From positions 2,356,001-2,420,000 of the forward strand of contig CADCSX010000002.1 in NCBI GenBank assembly GCA_902805475.1: a stretch of 64,000 nucleotides of DNA, read 5' to 3'. The notes beneath the pieces are model-generated. The model searched no databases. It worked only from the letters and a program-made list of their open reading frames with translations, and was not told the origin of the DNA. Numbering within the stretch: the stretch's first letter is position 1; every line of letters begins with the position of its first letter. This document shows, piece after piece, positions 10,264 through 23,836 of this stretch. Source of the stretch: Entonaema liquescens (taxonomy: Eukaryota; Ascomycota; Sordariomycetes; Xylariales; Xylariaceae). The translations under genes and the position numbers were made by a program.

Positions 10264-13200
10264 CGTAAATTGGAAAAGAGATAACATATGATTTTGACCT
10301 TTAGGGTCACCGATAATATATAATCACAAGGCGTCTTGATTGCAGACATCGGACAACCGGGACAAGACGGACTGGCCGAGAGGCGGTTGCATTCCGAGTC
10401 TTCCGACCGTCTTACCTTTTGGGTCCCTCCGCAAGCGGATGATTGAATAAAACGTAAATGACCGTTCTAACATGTCTTAACGCGATAAAGACTGATCCGA
10501 CCTACTCCGATGGCGGATAACTTACGGGATGCTCGGCTGTTGGCCCTTAGGTCTTATTTCCAGTACGCGTAGTAGCGCCTCGATTGCCACACTAGACTTT
10601 CACGTCTTGGATAGGGGTAGCACACCAAGCATGATGGGTAAGATGTCCTGCCCCTTACTCCAATTCGAGCAAGCAGCTATAGGTGACCAATTATGCTGGA
10701 TTGGAGACTAGAGCACAGTTGCGAGGCTTTGCTGTCCTATAGGAGTCTAGAACTTGGAGTATTCTCTCCTGTCGTGTCCAACAGAGCCACGAGAGATCGA
10801 TCGCTGGTTTAACCTTCGGCAGACATGCCGATAGACTAAGACAAGAACGCTGCGTATACCCCGTGGAGAGCTCAACGCTCTGCATATTCGCACATGAACG
10901 CGTGCTGTACGTAACGTGGTTGGCGCTACCCCAGACCCATCTGCACCGAAGTAAGTTCCGTGCTTCAATCTAAGAAGCGGAGGGTGCGGGAGTTGCCAAT
11001 GAAGGCATAAAGAGATCCCTACATGCAGGATTAGAACATGCGGAGATAGGCTTGTGCGGAGGACATCATTTGGTGTTCAATTGATCTATTTGGGGTAAGA
11101 CAAGGTTCAATTCAAGGTCTGGGGAGTTCTCTTGAAATTCTTGACCTTGTTCCTGGTCCTACGGATTCACCGCTGTTTTGCCTTTTACTTTTGCCATGTG
11201 CGTAATGCCAAAACCAAAAAGACCAAAAGGCCAAATCCGTCTTTTCGCTCGTTATCGAAATCGAACCACAGTTAATGATGCTATGATTTGATCGGATCTG
11301 CATCGTATGAAAGACGTATCGTATGATGGGAGGGGTATCTTATTAGAATCGAGTCGTGCAAAACGAGCGAGGAATTGAGTGATTCTGCCAACCCTGCTTG
11401 GCCGCACCGCCCAGATGGTCACCTGCCCACGATCCTCTGCGGAGCATTTTCTCCTAGGGACGCTGGCGTCCGGCAACCTCGACGAATCGTAATACAGAAT
11501 CTCATCTTGCGAAGAAGCCGGAGCCGAAGAATTATGTAGTAATATATCCGGAGACGGTCACATCACCGAGGCTCACCCAAAAAGAAGCTCGGTATGTACC
11601 GCCCAGACCTAAGGTAATCAATCTCATGTGTACTACACATTCTACGGATCGAATGAGAGGAAGGAATTGGCCTAGGGCAAGAGTTTGAGAATGTACACTA
11701 TGGTCCCAACATGCAGGCTCCATGGCTGAATGGTTCATTGGCAGCGCTTGGTGTCTTGTAGGTCAGCATCCTTCTGGGTGCGCGAGTAATGATTAGCAGT
11801 TTGGTTGCATCTGACGACTTCAATACGTGGGACACGACACTGTGCGAGCGACGACGAAGCTCAAGTTCATATCCTTCTGTCGTCGCGCCGTTGTACAAGA
11901 TCGGATCTCTTTCTCTATCAGCGATCGAAAACGTCATGATTATCAGTCTTACACCGGTAAGTGAGCACGGGGTACATATCAATATTATATAGATAGGTAT
12001 ATATATATATATAAGCCACAAGTCAGCAAATGCAAGATCAATCCCGAACGGATGCACGGTCGTGTCGGATTTTGGAGACCGGAGCTTCGTATATCTGTCT
12101 CGGAACCAAGCAGTTGGGAAATGTGATAGAACCTGTCGATCTCGTTCCGACCTGCCGGTGTTCTCCAGTGTAGATATCGCCGTTTCCGGCATTACACTAT
12201 TATTAGATCCGCGGAATTGTTAAGGTATCGAGCAGGCATAGTCCCGGTATGTTTCGGGGGCAAGTGATCCATCGTTAGATAGAAACCGCACGGAGCTTTC
12301 ACGATGTACGTAAGACTAAATTCCGATGAAGCTAGCCCCTTGTTCCCCCCCGCGGGACTGGGTTCGTTTTTCCTAGCATCTTTCATTAGTGTGAGAACGC
12401 TTAATTAAGCACTCCCTATTCGGGATGGGACGGATCTTGGCCCGTATTCACCAGGAGATAAAACCTCAGGCGCTTGGATCTTGTTACTACTTAGTGTTCC
12501 TAGATTATCGATCTTCAGCAAAAAGCCCGATGCTGTGTACGTACAACCATACGAGACATGCGACGGTTGGGACCCATTGTTAACTATCTCGATGAGATAT
12601 ATGTACCGGGATATAGGACGATCAAATTTCAAACTTCATCTTATATTTCAAGGTAAGATCTAAAGGTTGTGTTGCATCTGCCACGAATTTAAGGCAGAAA
12701 ATATGTAGAGTCAGTGGCTTTCGCATTACCGGGTCTTTACGACGACGAATCAGTCGATTCCTTCTGTGGGTCGATAAACAACATCCAACGGACTAGTAAG
12801 AACTTAGACGAACAGCTATCGTCTAATAACTAGTCTTTGAATCGGAAGATAGAGTATGCTTAGATACCTATGTGTTGGTCTAATAGATTACATTGTTACC
12901 TATGAAAGCGAGTTTTCTTATTATCATTGCTTAACGGATATTGGCTTCAATTTACGTAAGGACTAGAGGCCACTATCTATCTTCAAACTGGCCAAGACCA
13001 TTAGGCAAATAAGCGGCTATCGCTAATGGCTCCTAGTAAATTTACTATGTAGGATTTAGGGAAGTTGGGAATAGCCTCAGCAAAAAAATGGCCTTCACAA
13101 GGGTAAGCAACAGTTTTTTTCTTCTCTCAAGCTACCTCAATGCGGCCTTCTGCCCGAAGGAAGAAATAGACAGTGCCAAAGACGAGGTACCCGCTGATCG

Positions 13201-16200
13201 ACACGGGCATAGGCTCTCATGTCTCATTGGAGCATGGGGCCCTGTCACTGCCTAGCTCGGAAACCCGACAGCGAGCAATTTTGGTCGAGAGGTCCGTGTC
13301 TCGCTGGCACCCTTGCTTTAGATGGTAGCCCAACAACTTTGGCATCCAGAAGTTCGAGTTTGCTAACGTGCAAAATGGCACGGGAAAGGTGATATCCCTT
13401 TCGAAATGCCGATCACAGGCCAATGAAATTCCACAGTACGATGGCTATCTATCAACGCAACCACAGGGGTGGCAGAGCCTACGACGAGCCCAGGCTAGAT
13501 TTCACAAAGGTCTGCTGTTTGACCTTACACAACATATGTATTATGCATCCAGAACGTAGCATATAGTTCTCGGCTCGTAGAAAAAAAATAAAGATCGAGC
13601 TGATGAGAAGATATTCCCAGCCAATACCCACAAGCCTCTCTCACGCTATAGTAGTTCGTAACGCAATTGTCAGCTCTGGTGTGAGCTTCGATGATTGGGT
13701 AGAAGTTTGGTGTAGCATACGAAAGACAGACGTGTTACCACATATAGCGCAATCACATGTCTCCTGCATTATGGCTGCACAACATATGAAATCGCCTTTG
13801 GGAAATATATACGAATAGATGGGTATTATATCGAGGAGTTCCACTGGATGCATGTTTCCCTTACAATCGGTAAGCGTATCAATCAGAGCTCGAGCCCGCC
13901 CTAACCCTCAATATAGTCTTTCGGGCCTACTTGTGCGTTGCAGAACGGGACACCGCCCTCAAAGTTGCCCATGGGGAAAAGCACAACATAGCATGAAATC
14001 GAGATATTCCCGTCCCCCGAGATCTTTCCATTCCTCTATCTCAACCCCAGATAACCCACACGAAAGCCAGCAGAGCGACCCACGATGCTTGCTTGAAACT
14101 TAAGACGTAGCTTGGAAGGGGAGTTATCCTAGTTGTTTAGCTGTGGGACTTGGGTGGATTTCTGCCCTTCTACCCCTCTGCGAATATACCTAGTAAGCGC
14201 TAGGTATTATACCATGTAGGATTTGAAAGGCGTCCATTTTGCGGTGTATCTTCCTGCCGTGGCGATGTTTGACTCGCACGAAAAAGCTATACCCTCGTCC
14301 TCGTCTTCCAGCTTTGGGCCGATACACATCTATCTTGGGACTCGCCATGGTCACATGGTCTCCATCGTAGGCATTGTTGCATGGAGCCGTCAGCCTTACA
14401 CAGCCAGGAGCGGAGAATGGCTTATGGAGCAGTAAGGAGAAAATCATTGCTTGCTCTAGTTGGGCGAAGGGGAGGCTCTATTCAATAGGCTCCCCCCCTT
14501 ACCTCTCCGTTTCGTTTCGGCCCGCTTTGGTGACTGCGGGCCAATATCAACTTTGAGTCTGGCGCCGTAGCACTCAACTTTGGAACCCGCCCGGGCTGCC
14601 GCAGCAAGCGCCACGAATGCCGCGAAAGCCTCACGATCGTTTCTTGTCAGGGCCCGAATGCTACTTAGCCCCGTTCCCCCTGGACGGTGCGACAGTGAGC
14701 TGCCCATCTGAGATTACCGACCCATCTACCTCAAGCTTAAGCTGCAGCTATCAACGACTCCTCCCCTTAACCCCTTCTGGAAGTCCTGTCACTCTCTTGT
14801 GCATCAGTAAGAGCTTCTGAATTTGAGGCTTTTTTTTATTAATAACTAACTGCATATATACTCCCGTAAGCCTATCTCAACCAAACCAAGTTCGAGCTAT
14901 ATTAGCCCTACCCCCCTGAGTCGCCGATGGTTTTCTTCTAAGTTTCGGTACTCGCGGCGCCGAAAGGAATCGCGCTGGCCTGCTCCATTCACTCATCCGG
15001 GCCATTAGTCCCCGCTACTGCTGCCACCTTAAGCTGTCCTTCCGTAGTATGAGACGCGACATTTATGGTACTGTTGGCCGTGGAATGTCGTCATTGTCCA
15101 GGTTGTTTGCTGGCTCTGGGGCCAGATTGCAGCAACGCTAGAGCTGTAGTAAGAAGAAATCTCGCAGTTATCCCCGCGAAAAAGAACATCGTTGCTGTCG
15201 CGACATAATGAGGGGGGATACGTATGGGCTAACTATAGGTCGACGGCGCCTTCGTTTCTTCCATATTATATTTCCCTCCCCTATCGACATGCGGTCCTCG
15301 CGTCATGCGAGTGCGATTGGATTACACTCATATTGGCTGCCGATCATTGCGAGCTGTGAGGAAGAGTGAGGAGTGCATGAGAGCCCGTAGGGTTGGGGCC
15401 GTCTTTGCGGCGACAACTGAATGGTTTATCTGGATCGCCAGATCTAATTACGCTATTCTATGAGCTACCGCTGGAATATGGATGGGTGCACTGCATGATG
15501 GAGGTTCACAGCTCCCTCGGCGGAGTTGGGAGTCTGATAGAGCTACTCCGCAAGCTTTTGTAACGATCGTGGTACACGACGACGATTCTCAAGATGCCTT
15601 TCCTCTGGCCAGATTATATTAGGCAGTTATAGTATCAACCAGGTACATAGTGAAAAGAAAGAAAATAGTCAGAATTAAGCGAGATCTCCAATAACCCCCC
15701 GGCCAAGATCCCTCATTGGTTAGTGACCGAAAATCCTAAGATCGCCGCGGGGATTGGTGCTCGCTCCTGAAGATGATGAATATAGTCTTGTATATTGTAT
15801 ATGATCAACGTTGAGCCTCTCTCCACTTGGGTTTTATTTTGACAGCACGCTTGAAAAAGGACGGGTTGGGAATCAACGACCTGCTTTAGGAATAAGGGAA
15901 ATCGTATACCAATCGTCCTGGCTATGCTGTGGTAGCAAATGAAAGCGTCTACGATACGGGTTATGGATCTTTACATAGAAGCCCAACCAAGCTTAAATGA
16001 CAGCATCGCCGAATGATTCGATGTAAGAAAAAGGAGAAAATCATCCGATGATCCACAAAAGCCGTGTATCTATAATTTATGTCGTTGCGTAGTATAGAAG
16101 ATCTCATCGGATCGAGCCTTGGGTATTCAGCGTCTGACATGTCATGAGTTAATTGGTATAAAAGGTTCAAATTTTCAACGACGACGCCGACAGCAAAGGC

Positions 16201-18360
16201 CGTGAGAATTTTTCGTCGCCTTTCGGCATAAAATGTAAACAGAAGCCCATACCTTCTTCTTGCTAGCTGGGGCGCCAAGAGTAAGAAATACTACGTACTG
16301 TAGTACTGTGGTGATCGACGACGCTGCAGGCCCTTAGCCGAGAGGATATGAAGGATGGAACACAACGCAACCTCCACTATAAGCACGGTATTACCTACAC
16401 TGTCTCACTTATTAATCCAGAATCGGATATTATTCCCTATTGCTTACATATCTGTCGAATTGAAAGACAGTCCGTCAGCCTTGCCATCATCTTCTGCCAT
16501 GCCTGTCACCGGTCAAGATTTTGTTTCCTGTTCTTTTACTAAGATCACCAGTATGTTACATCTGTTCTACGCGCTTCGATAATCCCGGGTGGCGAAATCT
16601 CGAGGTCATCTCCAAAATATACGTAATCGTTACGCTGTGAAGCAGGCATAGATGTACACACCATTCTGAGGCGCGTAGAGATACAGCTGCAGCTGGGCAT
16701 AAAAGACTCACCTCGAGCCGTATCTGGCGGAAGGACGGGTATATATCTGTCGGTGGGATAATCATCCCCTCTTCTGATATGCCAATTAACATGTAAGTCT
16801 AGTATATCTCAGGAATAGAGCTCTGTAGTGTGAGTAGTAGCTGGCCAAGGTATGAAGATAGGGCGGCGCAGGATAGGGTTGCTTTCAATGCATTTCGCAG
16901 TCCAATACAGTAAATAGACGTGTCGATCATAGCGCTAAGGTAATAAGTCCGTTGAACGAATCGTCGCGCGACGACGTAGTCAGTATAGTACGGTTCGAGG
17001 ATAAAGGGCCCTAATAGAGTCCCCTTCAGGGGTTTGTGAGACCCTTTGAAGACTAACAGGATTTAAGAACAGATACCATTCCGGGCAAGTAAAATAATAG
17101 TAATAATAATACGTATCAGAAAGAAATAGGATTGTCTCATCGAGGAGGGTGAGTTGCATGGCGAACAGTCGTAAAGGAGGGCCGCTGTCGGAGTCCTTAT
17201 CTGACTTGATTTCATAATTGATCTCTTGCCCTATTTAGAAGGCTGCTCACTTTTAATTCATGCATCGGTACGAAGGCCAGGTGCATCCTTTAGAAGACTT
17301 TCGGGAATGTCTTAAAAGTTCGGTGTCGTCCCGTAGGATGGAAAATAATATACGAAGACGCGCCTAGTCGCAAACAAATAAGGTGAGAGAATGCAGTGTA
17401 GTGTAGGTATGGGAAGAAAAAGTTTGTCTGGAATAGTCGGCATCCGAAAGAGCGTTTCCAAGCCTTTAAAGGATGTCGAATTGCGAGGTCTAGACTGAAA
17501 CTGTGGCTGGGCAATGTAGATCAGATTTTGATCTGGGACGATGATCGTGTAACCCGGCATGTCAGAAGCCCAGGCCAGACCTAACTCGGTCATATCGGGA
17601 GTACCATCAAGCAGACGCCTCGGGAACGTTGGGTGACAGGGGTGTGAAAGATATCATAAACAAACAAAGCTCATGTTCGTTTTCGATATCGCCATAAAGT
17701 CGCCAAGTAACGTAGTGTATGTAGGAAACTTTTTTTTTTCCCTCAAAACGCCAAAAATAGTCTAATTTGCCATCGCTATCCCCCATTGTCTACTCCATAC
17801 CCCAGACCTTTTCTTTTCAACGGGGTCTCTTGAATATGGGGATAGAGAAGAAAATTTTTCTCTCTCTAAGGCCTTTGATAGTATCACTTATGAATGGTTA
17901 GAACCCCACTACTGGGAATTTTATCTCTCCCCAAATTTGGGAGTGCGGCGCTTGTTCAGCTCCTTTTGAGGACCCCAGTCGAACGAACATGGTCTAGGTT
18001 ATAGAGCTTTGACCAAGTTGTGGCCTGTCTTACATGGTATAGTAACAGGGGATATCTTCGACGTGCATTAAAGCCATTGTATTGTAGTTCGGTAGAGCTA
18101 GGATTAGATTACCATTAACGAATCAAAATATTTTGCGCCAGGGTTGGATCCGTAGTGTACTGTGGAATCTCAACATTCCTTACACATAGCGTATTTCTCT
18201 TACCGACCTTGAAGGACAAGATAACGAAGCGCCCAGGCTTGCCAGGAGAACAACCATCTTGGTAAAACATATGCAAATGTATGCACATAGCAACGCCGGC
18301 GCCGCGTAACCGCTAACACGCGAGATACGTAATAGCGAAATTACAAAGTCGCGTTGAGAA

Positions 18361-18388
18361 GTTTTTAGTTTTTAGTTTTTAGTTTTTG
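18361..18388 (+). repeat. 7-bp tandem repeat (GTTTTTA), about 4 copies
   Basis: Three full GTTTTTA units and a partial fourth, read directly. It lies in the gene desert. Confidence 0.8.
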
Positions 18389-19956
18389 GAAGAGTTTGCT
18401 AGTCAGGCCACTGCGCCGTATGTTCAATGTTGAAGGTTTAAGCGAGAGAGGCTCTGCTGTGTCCACTTAGGGAGGGAGGATCGTCTCCATTGCGTCGATA
18501 TCAATACCCTGAAACTGAAATATAACCTGGAATTCTTCTTATCTTTTCGTAAGGCAGGGCGCAGCAGGAGGAAGTGAAAATGGGGATCCGAGTCCACCGG
18601 CGCCTCCTTTTTTTTTTAGAACGTCTTGAGATGCAGATGGCGACAACCGGGTATGCATGAAGAACAGGATGGCGAATATCATTATTGGTGATGAAATGTT
18701 GCCAATGTATGAGGCGAAGCCTTATGGCTGCATATCTCTCCCGCCGAGCCAGCCGTGTTGTTACTCAATGGAGCAAACATACATGTACATGTAATTCTTT
18801 ATTTAACTTGTTAGTTAATCGGGTTTAGTTATAACTATATTATTTTATAACTATATTATTTTATCTTATCTTTTGAGAGAATTGATTCCTGCCCGTTGCC
18901 TTTTCCCCGTAGTCACACTACATTTATAATTACCCCAGGTACATATATCAGTGGTGGAAGTTGCCATCACCCACGTACCTAAGAGGTAGGCTATGTAACC
19001 TACAGACCGCATCTCAAGTAACACAACTGAATGCAGGGACTTTCTAGTGAAAGCCTACCTAAGGTATGTACTACACAGTACTGTCGGCTCACGAATTGAA
19101 AGATGGTTCGCTTAATGTAGTGTGATATTAGGGAGTACCTTAGGGACCGTCGCGGGCTGAACTGGTTAGTCAGTTTCGTGGCTGGTAGCGATTTTATTTA
19201 GTTTGATACTAGATTACCTACTCAGTATTCCCCATACTAATTACTATCATGACTCTGGGATAGCTTACCCCCGACCGAAGGCCTAATCTAGGTAGTAGAC
19301 ATTTAAGCGTGACCTCGAGTAACAGTACCCGGATATAACACGCCATACACCATGCTCCTCCATGTACCTAATCTATATGAGCTGCTCTTGGAAAATACCT
19401 AGGCTTCATTATACTTCCTGCTTCGGGTGAGGTACAGTTTAATACGACCCATCTGTGATGATGCTGCATCAATGAAACGCAACTCGCAAAGATCGACAGC
19501 TAGGAAAGATCTCTCAACCCGTCCCGGTGGCCGGTTTGGAAGCGGGGCAAAGGTCTAGGAGTATGTAAAGGTCAAAGCTCCACGCGTTCCTAAGCTATCT
19601 CGCTTCCTATCTCTCAAGGTTTAGCGATCTTGTCGGGACGGTTCGAGCTTGTAGGATAAACTATAACGGGATAAAAGGCCGTGAGACGTGATGGGTGTGA
19701 GCGGGAACGGCGACAGGGGTAAAGACGTTGACGGGTAATAAAATAATAACCTTGATACATATCACAATAGTAATAAGCTTCCCGCGTATACGCGCAACGG
19801 TGTAAGTGTGGCAGGTAGTATGTATGTAGATGTAGGTAAGCAAGCATTCCTTGAAGTTTTCACTAACCGGGTCTCCGATTTCAACTTCTCCGTGGTCGTC
19901 GTCTTAATTGCCGCTTCCTCGTTTTTACTAGTTAGTTAGTGCATAATAGAACTCTT

Positions 19957-19994
19957 TAGTTAGACCTCTATAGTTAGACCTCTATAGTTAGACC
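19957..19994 (+). repeat. 14-bp tandem repeat, 2.7 copies
   Basis: Unit TAGTTAGACCTCTA twice in full, followed by TAGTTAGACC. The copies are identical, so the duplication is recent. Confidence 0.8.
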
Positions 19995-20890
19995 TTCCCA
20001 TAGTAATTTATCCTTTTGATGGCGGATGACGGATGCAAAGCTAACGACACTAATTTCTTCGACACACTGACGCCAAATCTCCGTGAAACAGCTTAGTTTC
20101 CGTCCAATGATATCGTCGGGGTGTTTCTTCGTACGACGTACATACGGCACAGTAAGTTCCTGCACCTGGTTTTGGTCTTTGAGAGGCTTGGTCGTCTAAA
20201 AGGTTTCGGAGATAGACCTGTCTGCTAAGTTATACGTTGTACTACCCTATTAACTCGTGGCCGCCACACCACGCACTTGTTACCTATCTCTCGTTGCTTC
20301 TCGCTATCTCGGTCCTCCGATGTGTAAGGTCGAAAGAGAAAAAGACAAAAGTGTAAGACGGGTAATTGAAGATTCCCTTCGATAATCTCCTTATTGATCA
20401 ATTAAGCAATTGATAACGAGGAAACACATAGCCGTCCGGGTATTTTTTATTGGCTTTGATCATTGCCATTTAATAAACAAGTTGCATGATCCTGCTGCAG
20501 TCCCGACGCTTTTACGCCTCCTCTCTACCCATGCAACTGCACTGCGCTGATACACAGACACACCTGATACAGTTGCAGGTAGTTTACTTTACTGGGCTTC
20601 GTACTTATTGCATGGGCGTATTGCGTCTGCGAAAACGGTTGGATTAATCATTCGTGATTGGATTGACCAATGCCCGAAACGCAGGGAGTTGGCTAAGGAT
20701 GTACTTTTCTTAATCCTCCTCGCTCAGCTACGTCATCGTGATACTTTACGCAATCTACTAAATAAATCTCTTTGCCCTCTTCTGGACCAGCGTCTTTTTA
20801 GCTGGCGCGAGAAGTATCCCTGCTAGTGTCTACTTGGCTCTAGCTTTGTAGCTTTGTAGGAGGCTCTCCACCCTCCTTCACCTTTCACCC

Positions 20891-20950
20891 TTGACATCCT
20901 TGACATCCTTAACATCCTTAACATCCTTAACATCCTTAACATCCTTAACC
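20891..20950 (+). repeat. 9-bp minisatellite (TTRACATCC), 6.7 copies
   Basis: Six full 9-bp units, the first two TTGACATCC and the next four TTAACATCC, then a partial unit. The G-to-A change divides the array into two blocks. It is surrounded by non-coding CT-rich sequence. Confidence 0.85.
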
Positions 20951-22380
20951 CATGCTGGCGTACGGAAATATACGTATCTATTTTCCATGCCCCCACAAGC
21001 CCTAGACCGTGTTATCGTACTGTACCCTACAAAATAAAGTCAAGGTTGGATAACATTTTTTTCTCTCGTCCGTTGCCCTGTCACAAAGCACCAAAGCACC
21101 AAAGCCCGGTCTTCTCCTTCGCACTCCCTCTCAGGTAATGTACCTAACATCACGTATGTAGGGTATGTATGTGTAAGGTATGTATGCTTCCATTTCATGC
21201 AGATGGGCCCATCGTCGTTTGATACTATTTTCTAGATACGGGGCCCCATGCGTGGATGTGCGAATCCTAAATGCATTCCGACTACTATGCCACTATATGT
21301 GCATGTGGGACTATTATATATTAACGGCTCTGGTGCTGGTTAGAAGCTGGTTAGGCACGTAATGTGATTTTTGTTAGTTTTTAGTAGGTAACAAGCTCGT
21401 CGTTGGAAGACTTCGTATCCGTTCAAGTAAGCCGGCCCCCCGACGGCGAGGGCTAAAATCTTGGAAATACCCAGTTTACTAACCCCGTCTGTTATGTGAT
21501 AAAACGTATTACATAGTGTAGTATCACCAGTCAGTGTCAGCATAAGCCGCAAGGTCCTCTTTTAAGGTCCTCTTCTCAAAAGATAGGCAATGCTGCAGAA
21601 TTTCCCAAAACATGCCTTTGTTGGGTTCTCGAATTCTCTCTTCCCTTCTTTTCCTTTTCCAATTTTTCTTCCCTTTTTTTAAAAAAAAACGTGTATCACG
21701 TGGTAGGGATGTCATTCTAGAAACACCCGTACAGCCGAGTTGAGGGCGTTTCTCTGGTAGACGTGTGTTCATTGTATGGGGGATCATGTGTTGAAGCTGA
21801 TGCAATTCTACCTAAGTACGATAACGACCCACGATTTTCTTTTTCCTTACTGCGGCTTACGGCTAGACCCAGCACAGTACGTGTTCAATAATTTCTCTCT
21901 GTGGGCCAGAATAGTGTATTTTAAATGGTGTTATCAACCCATTGGCCCCTACCTCTGCCATATCCGAATATTATTGGCTCAAACAAGGAACCCCTCCCCC
22001 CCTCAATGTTCGTGGCCCATGCTCCTGCCATCGAAAACATCGACCATCGCCCCATTATACTTTGTGGGCATAGCGGTGCATATGGATTGCATAGGTAGCA
22101 GGCAAAAAGCTTGCTGGGGTTGTCTCAAGAAGTCAGGAAGTCAAGCCCGGCTAGCCCAGTCAGTGGATACTAAAGAAAAAAAAAGGCAGCCACTGTGCCC
22201 GCCAAGTTAGCGCTGCTACTGTATTGTTGTTACCTATCGCTGCTCGTAGTTACCCCCGTCGCCCCAACATTAGCAGGTTAGTGGATGAATGTGGCCACCG
22301 GGGATCGAATACTAGTACAAGGTATGTTTAATACAAATGTAAACCTGGTACATATGTAAACCTGAGCTAAGTTAACCAAC

Positions 22381-23836
22381 CCACAACTTCTTCCTCCGTT
22401 CGCCGCCGAGTTTTTGTCTCTTCTCTCATCACCTCCCTTCCTACTTCCTACAGTTCAAAGGCAGGCCTAGGATTGTAGATAGCTTCATCCGCAACTCCTA
22501 CATCCTTCTCTACTTGCCATTCGATCATCGAACCAGAGAAGTTGAAAAGAAAAGAGCCTTTGCCATAGCCATTCCGTGGATTTTGTGGATTTGGATCTGG
22601 ACCACTGGACGTCGACGAACCCGTCACACACCCTTTGCGAGTCGATTCCGTCATATTTGCAACTCACAGCTGTAACTTCAACCAGTTGATTTCCACTTAC
22701 CTCCAGGAACCCACCACGGGGGAAAGAGAAGTTAATAGAGAGATCACGGTACGTACTTGTTGGTCTGGATTTCGATAAAGGACAAAGCCGATTAAACGTA
22801 ACAAAGAACGATCCTCCAAGATTCGCCATTTCTATCGACACCTATCCATTAAACCATACTGATCACCAACAAACTCCGTACGCACCCTTTGTGACGGATA
22901 TACCCCCTTTTGGCTGCCATCTTCTCGTTTTTCCGGTTCTCGAGGATTTTTTTTATACCGCCCGGGTCGCCTTTTATAACATCTATTCCTCTTCTTCCGC
23001 CGAGGCAAGTTGCACAGCAGTTTAGACTCTCTAGCGTCGGTTATCCTTAGTCGATATAGGTTATTGTTGAGTACGTCGGAGAAGAGTTTATCACTGCTGC
23101 TGGAATATTGCCTTTGCATATCCTCTCTTCGCTTCAACGACTTAACTTCGGACGATTATCTATGGGTGTTTTGTGAGTAGTTCATTCTGCTTGCCTGTCT
23201 TAGTTCTTGCGTGTAAGTCAAATTTCCATGTACACCACATCAACAGCTATCCTCCCCATTCCAACATATCAGCCTTCCAGCTTTAGCATCATCTTCCCTG
23301 CGGGCCCTCTGCGTTAGACTCCAAAGTTGGAGGGAAGATGGGTTAGGTATGCGGCATATCATTCCAGAGCGCCGTCACCTCTGACAACGCCACGAGCTTA
23401 ATGATATCTCTCATTCCTTAGAATGTCCTCTCAATATTCTTTTTTTGTGGTGAATCATCTGTTAAAAACACCCGGCGCCGCCTGCGTATCTCGTTCACGA
23501 GATTTCCTCTTGTTCGAAAGACTCTTGTTGTCTGAAGCTAGTGATTGCGGCCCCAAATAATACTCTTTACCATGGAAGCTTGTATCGAGACCAACAATGC
23601 TAACAGAAACTTTCTCCCCAGGTTTTTGCGAGTGCCTGACCGGTTCTTCAAAACCAGAGGCAACTACTACTTCTGCTGCTGAGCCTGATTCGTGGCTCGG
23701 AGTCTGGACGAGGAGACTATTTCCCTGTCTGCCTCAATTTAAATCTGCCATTCCTCAACCCGGCAGTATCGAGTTTGCGGATTTCTATCCATCTACCCTC
23801 CTAATATTACCTCAGCAACAGTCCGAATCTGTAGGG
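22381..23836. other. Probable promoter and 5' leader of the CBM21 gene
   Basis: Pyrimidine-rich on the + strand, for example TTCTTCCTCCG near 22388 and a long CT-rich run at 23200-23300. No gene is recognised. Open frames on the - strand here (22485-22841, 22832-23137) overlap one another and lack family character. An open frame runs in phase from 23597 into the next gene, but the family normally starts at the MPYTPPS methionine. Confidence 0.45.

Larger units (their letters stand above)
7817..22380. other. Gene desert of about 14.6 kb
   Basis: No ORF here has recognisable motifs, a good family match or consistent splice partners. The longest open frames are a 164-codon frame at 11698-12192 (-), a 144-codon frame at 21776-22210 (+), a 119-codon frame at 9134-9493 (+) and a 105-codon frame at 15961-16278 (-); all look like chance. 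The desert holds several small tandem repeats, a 9-bp-stem hairpin at 10239-10263 and poly-T or poly-A runs (17729-17738, 18609-18618, 21677-21690). No transposase or reverse transcriptase pieces could be read, but heavily mutated copies would escape reading by eye. Confidence 0.5.

Noticed and set aside
10350..10440. A GGCCGAGAGG word recalling Ser/Leu tRNAs
   Set aside because: No acceptor stem pairing and no T-loop sequence at the right distance.
11698..12192. A 164-codon open frame on the - strand in the gene desert
   Set aside because: It has hydrophobic and charged patches but no family motif and no splice partner, and an open frame also lies on the opposite strand. It contains a TATATA run that gives an artificial Ile/Tyr-rich segment.
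15961..16278. A 105-codon open frame (-)
   Set aside because: No recognisable domain and no support from neighbouring splice sites.
21776..22210. A 144-codon open frame (+)
   Set aside because: Cys/Trp-rich translation without domain character; it crosses low-complexity A and C runs.
22485..23137. Overlapping - strand frames upstream of the CBM21 gene
   Set aside because: They are frame shadows in pyrimidine-rich leader DNA and have no family features.
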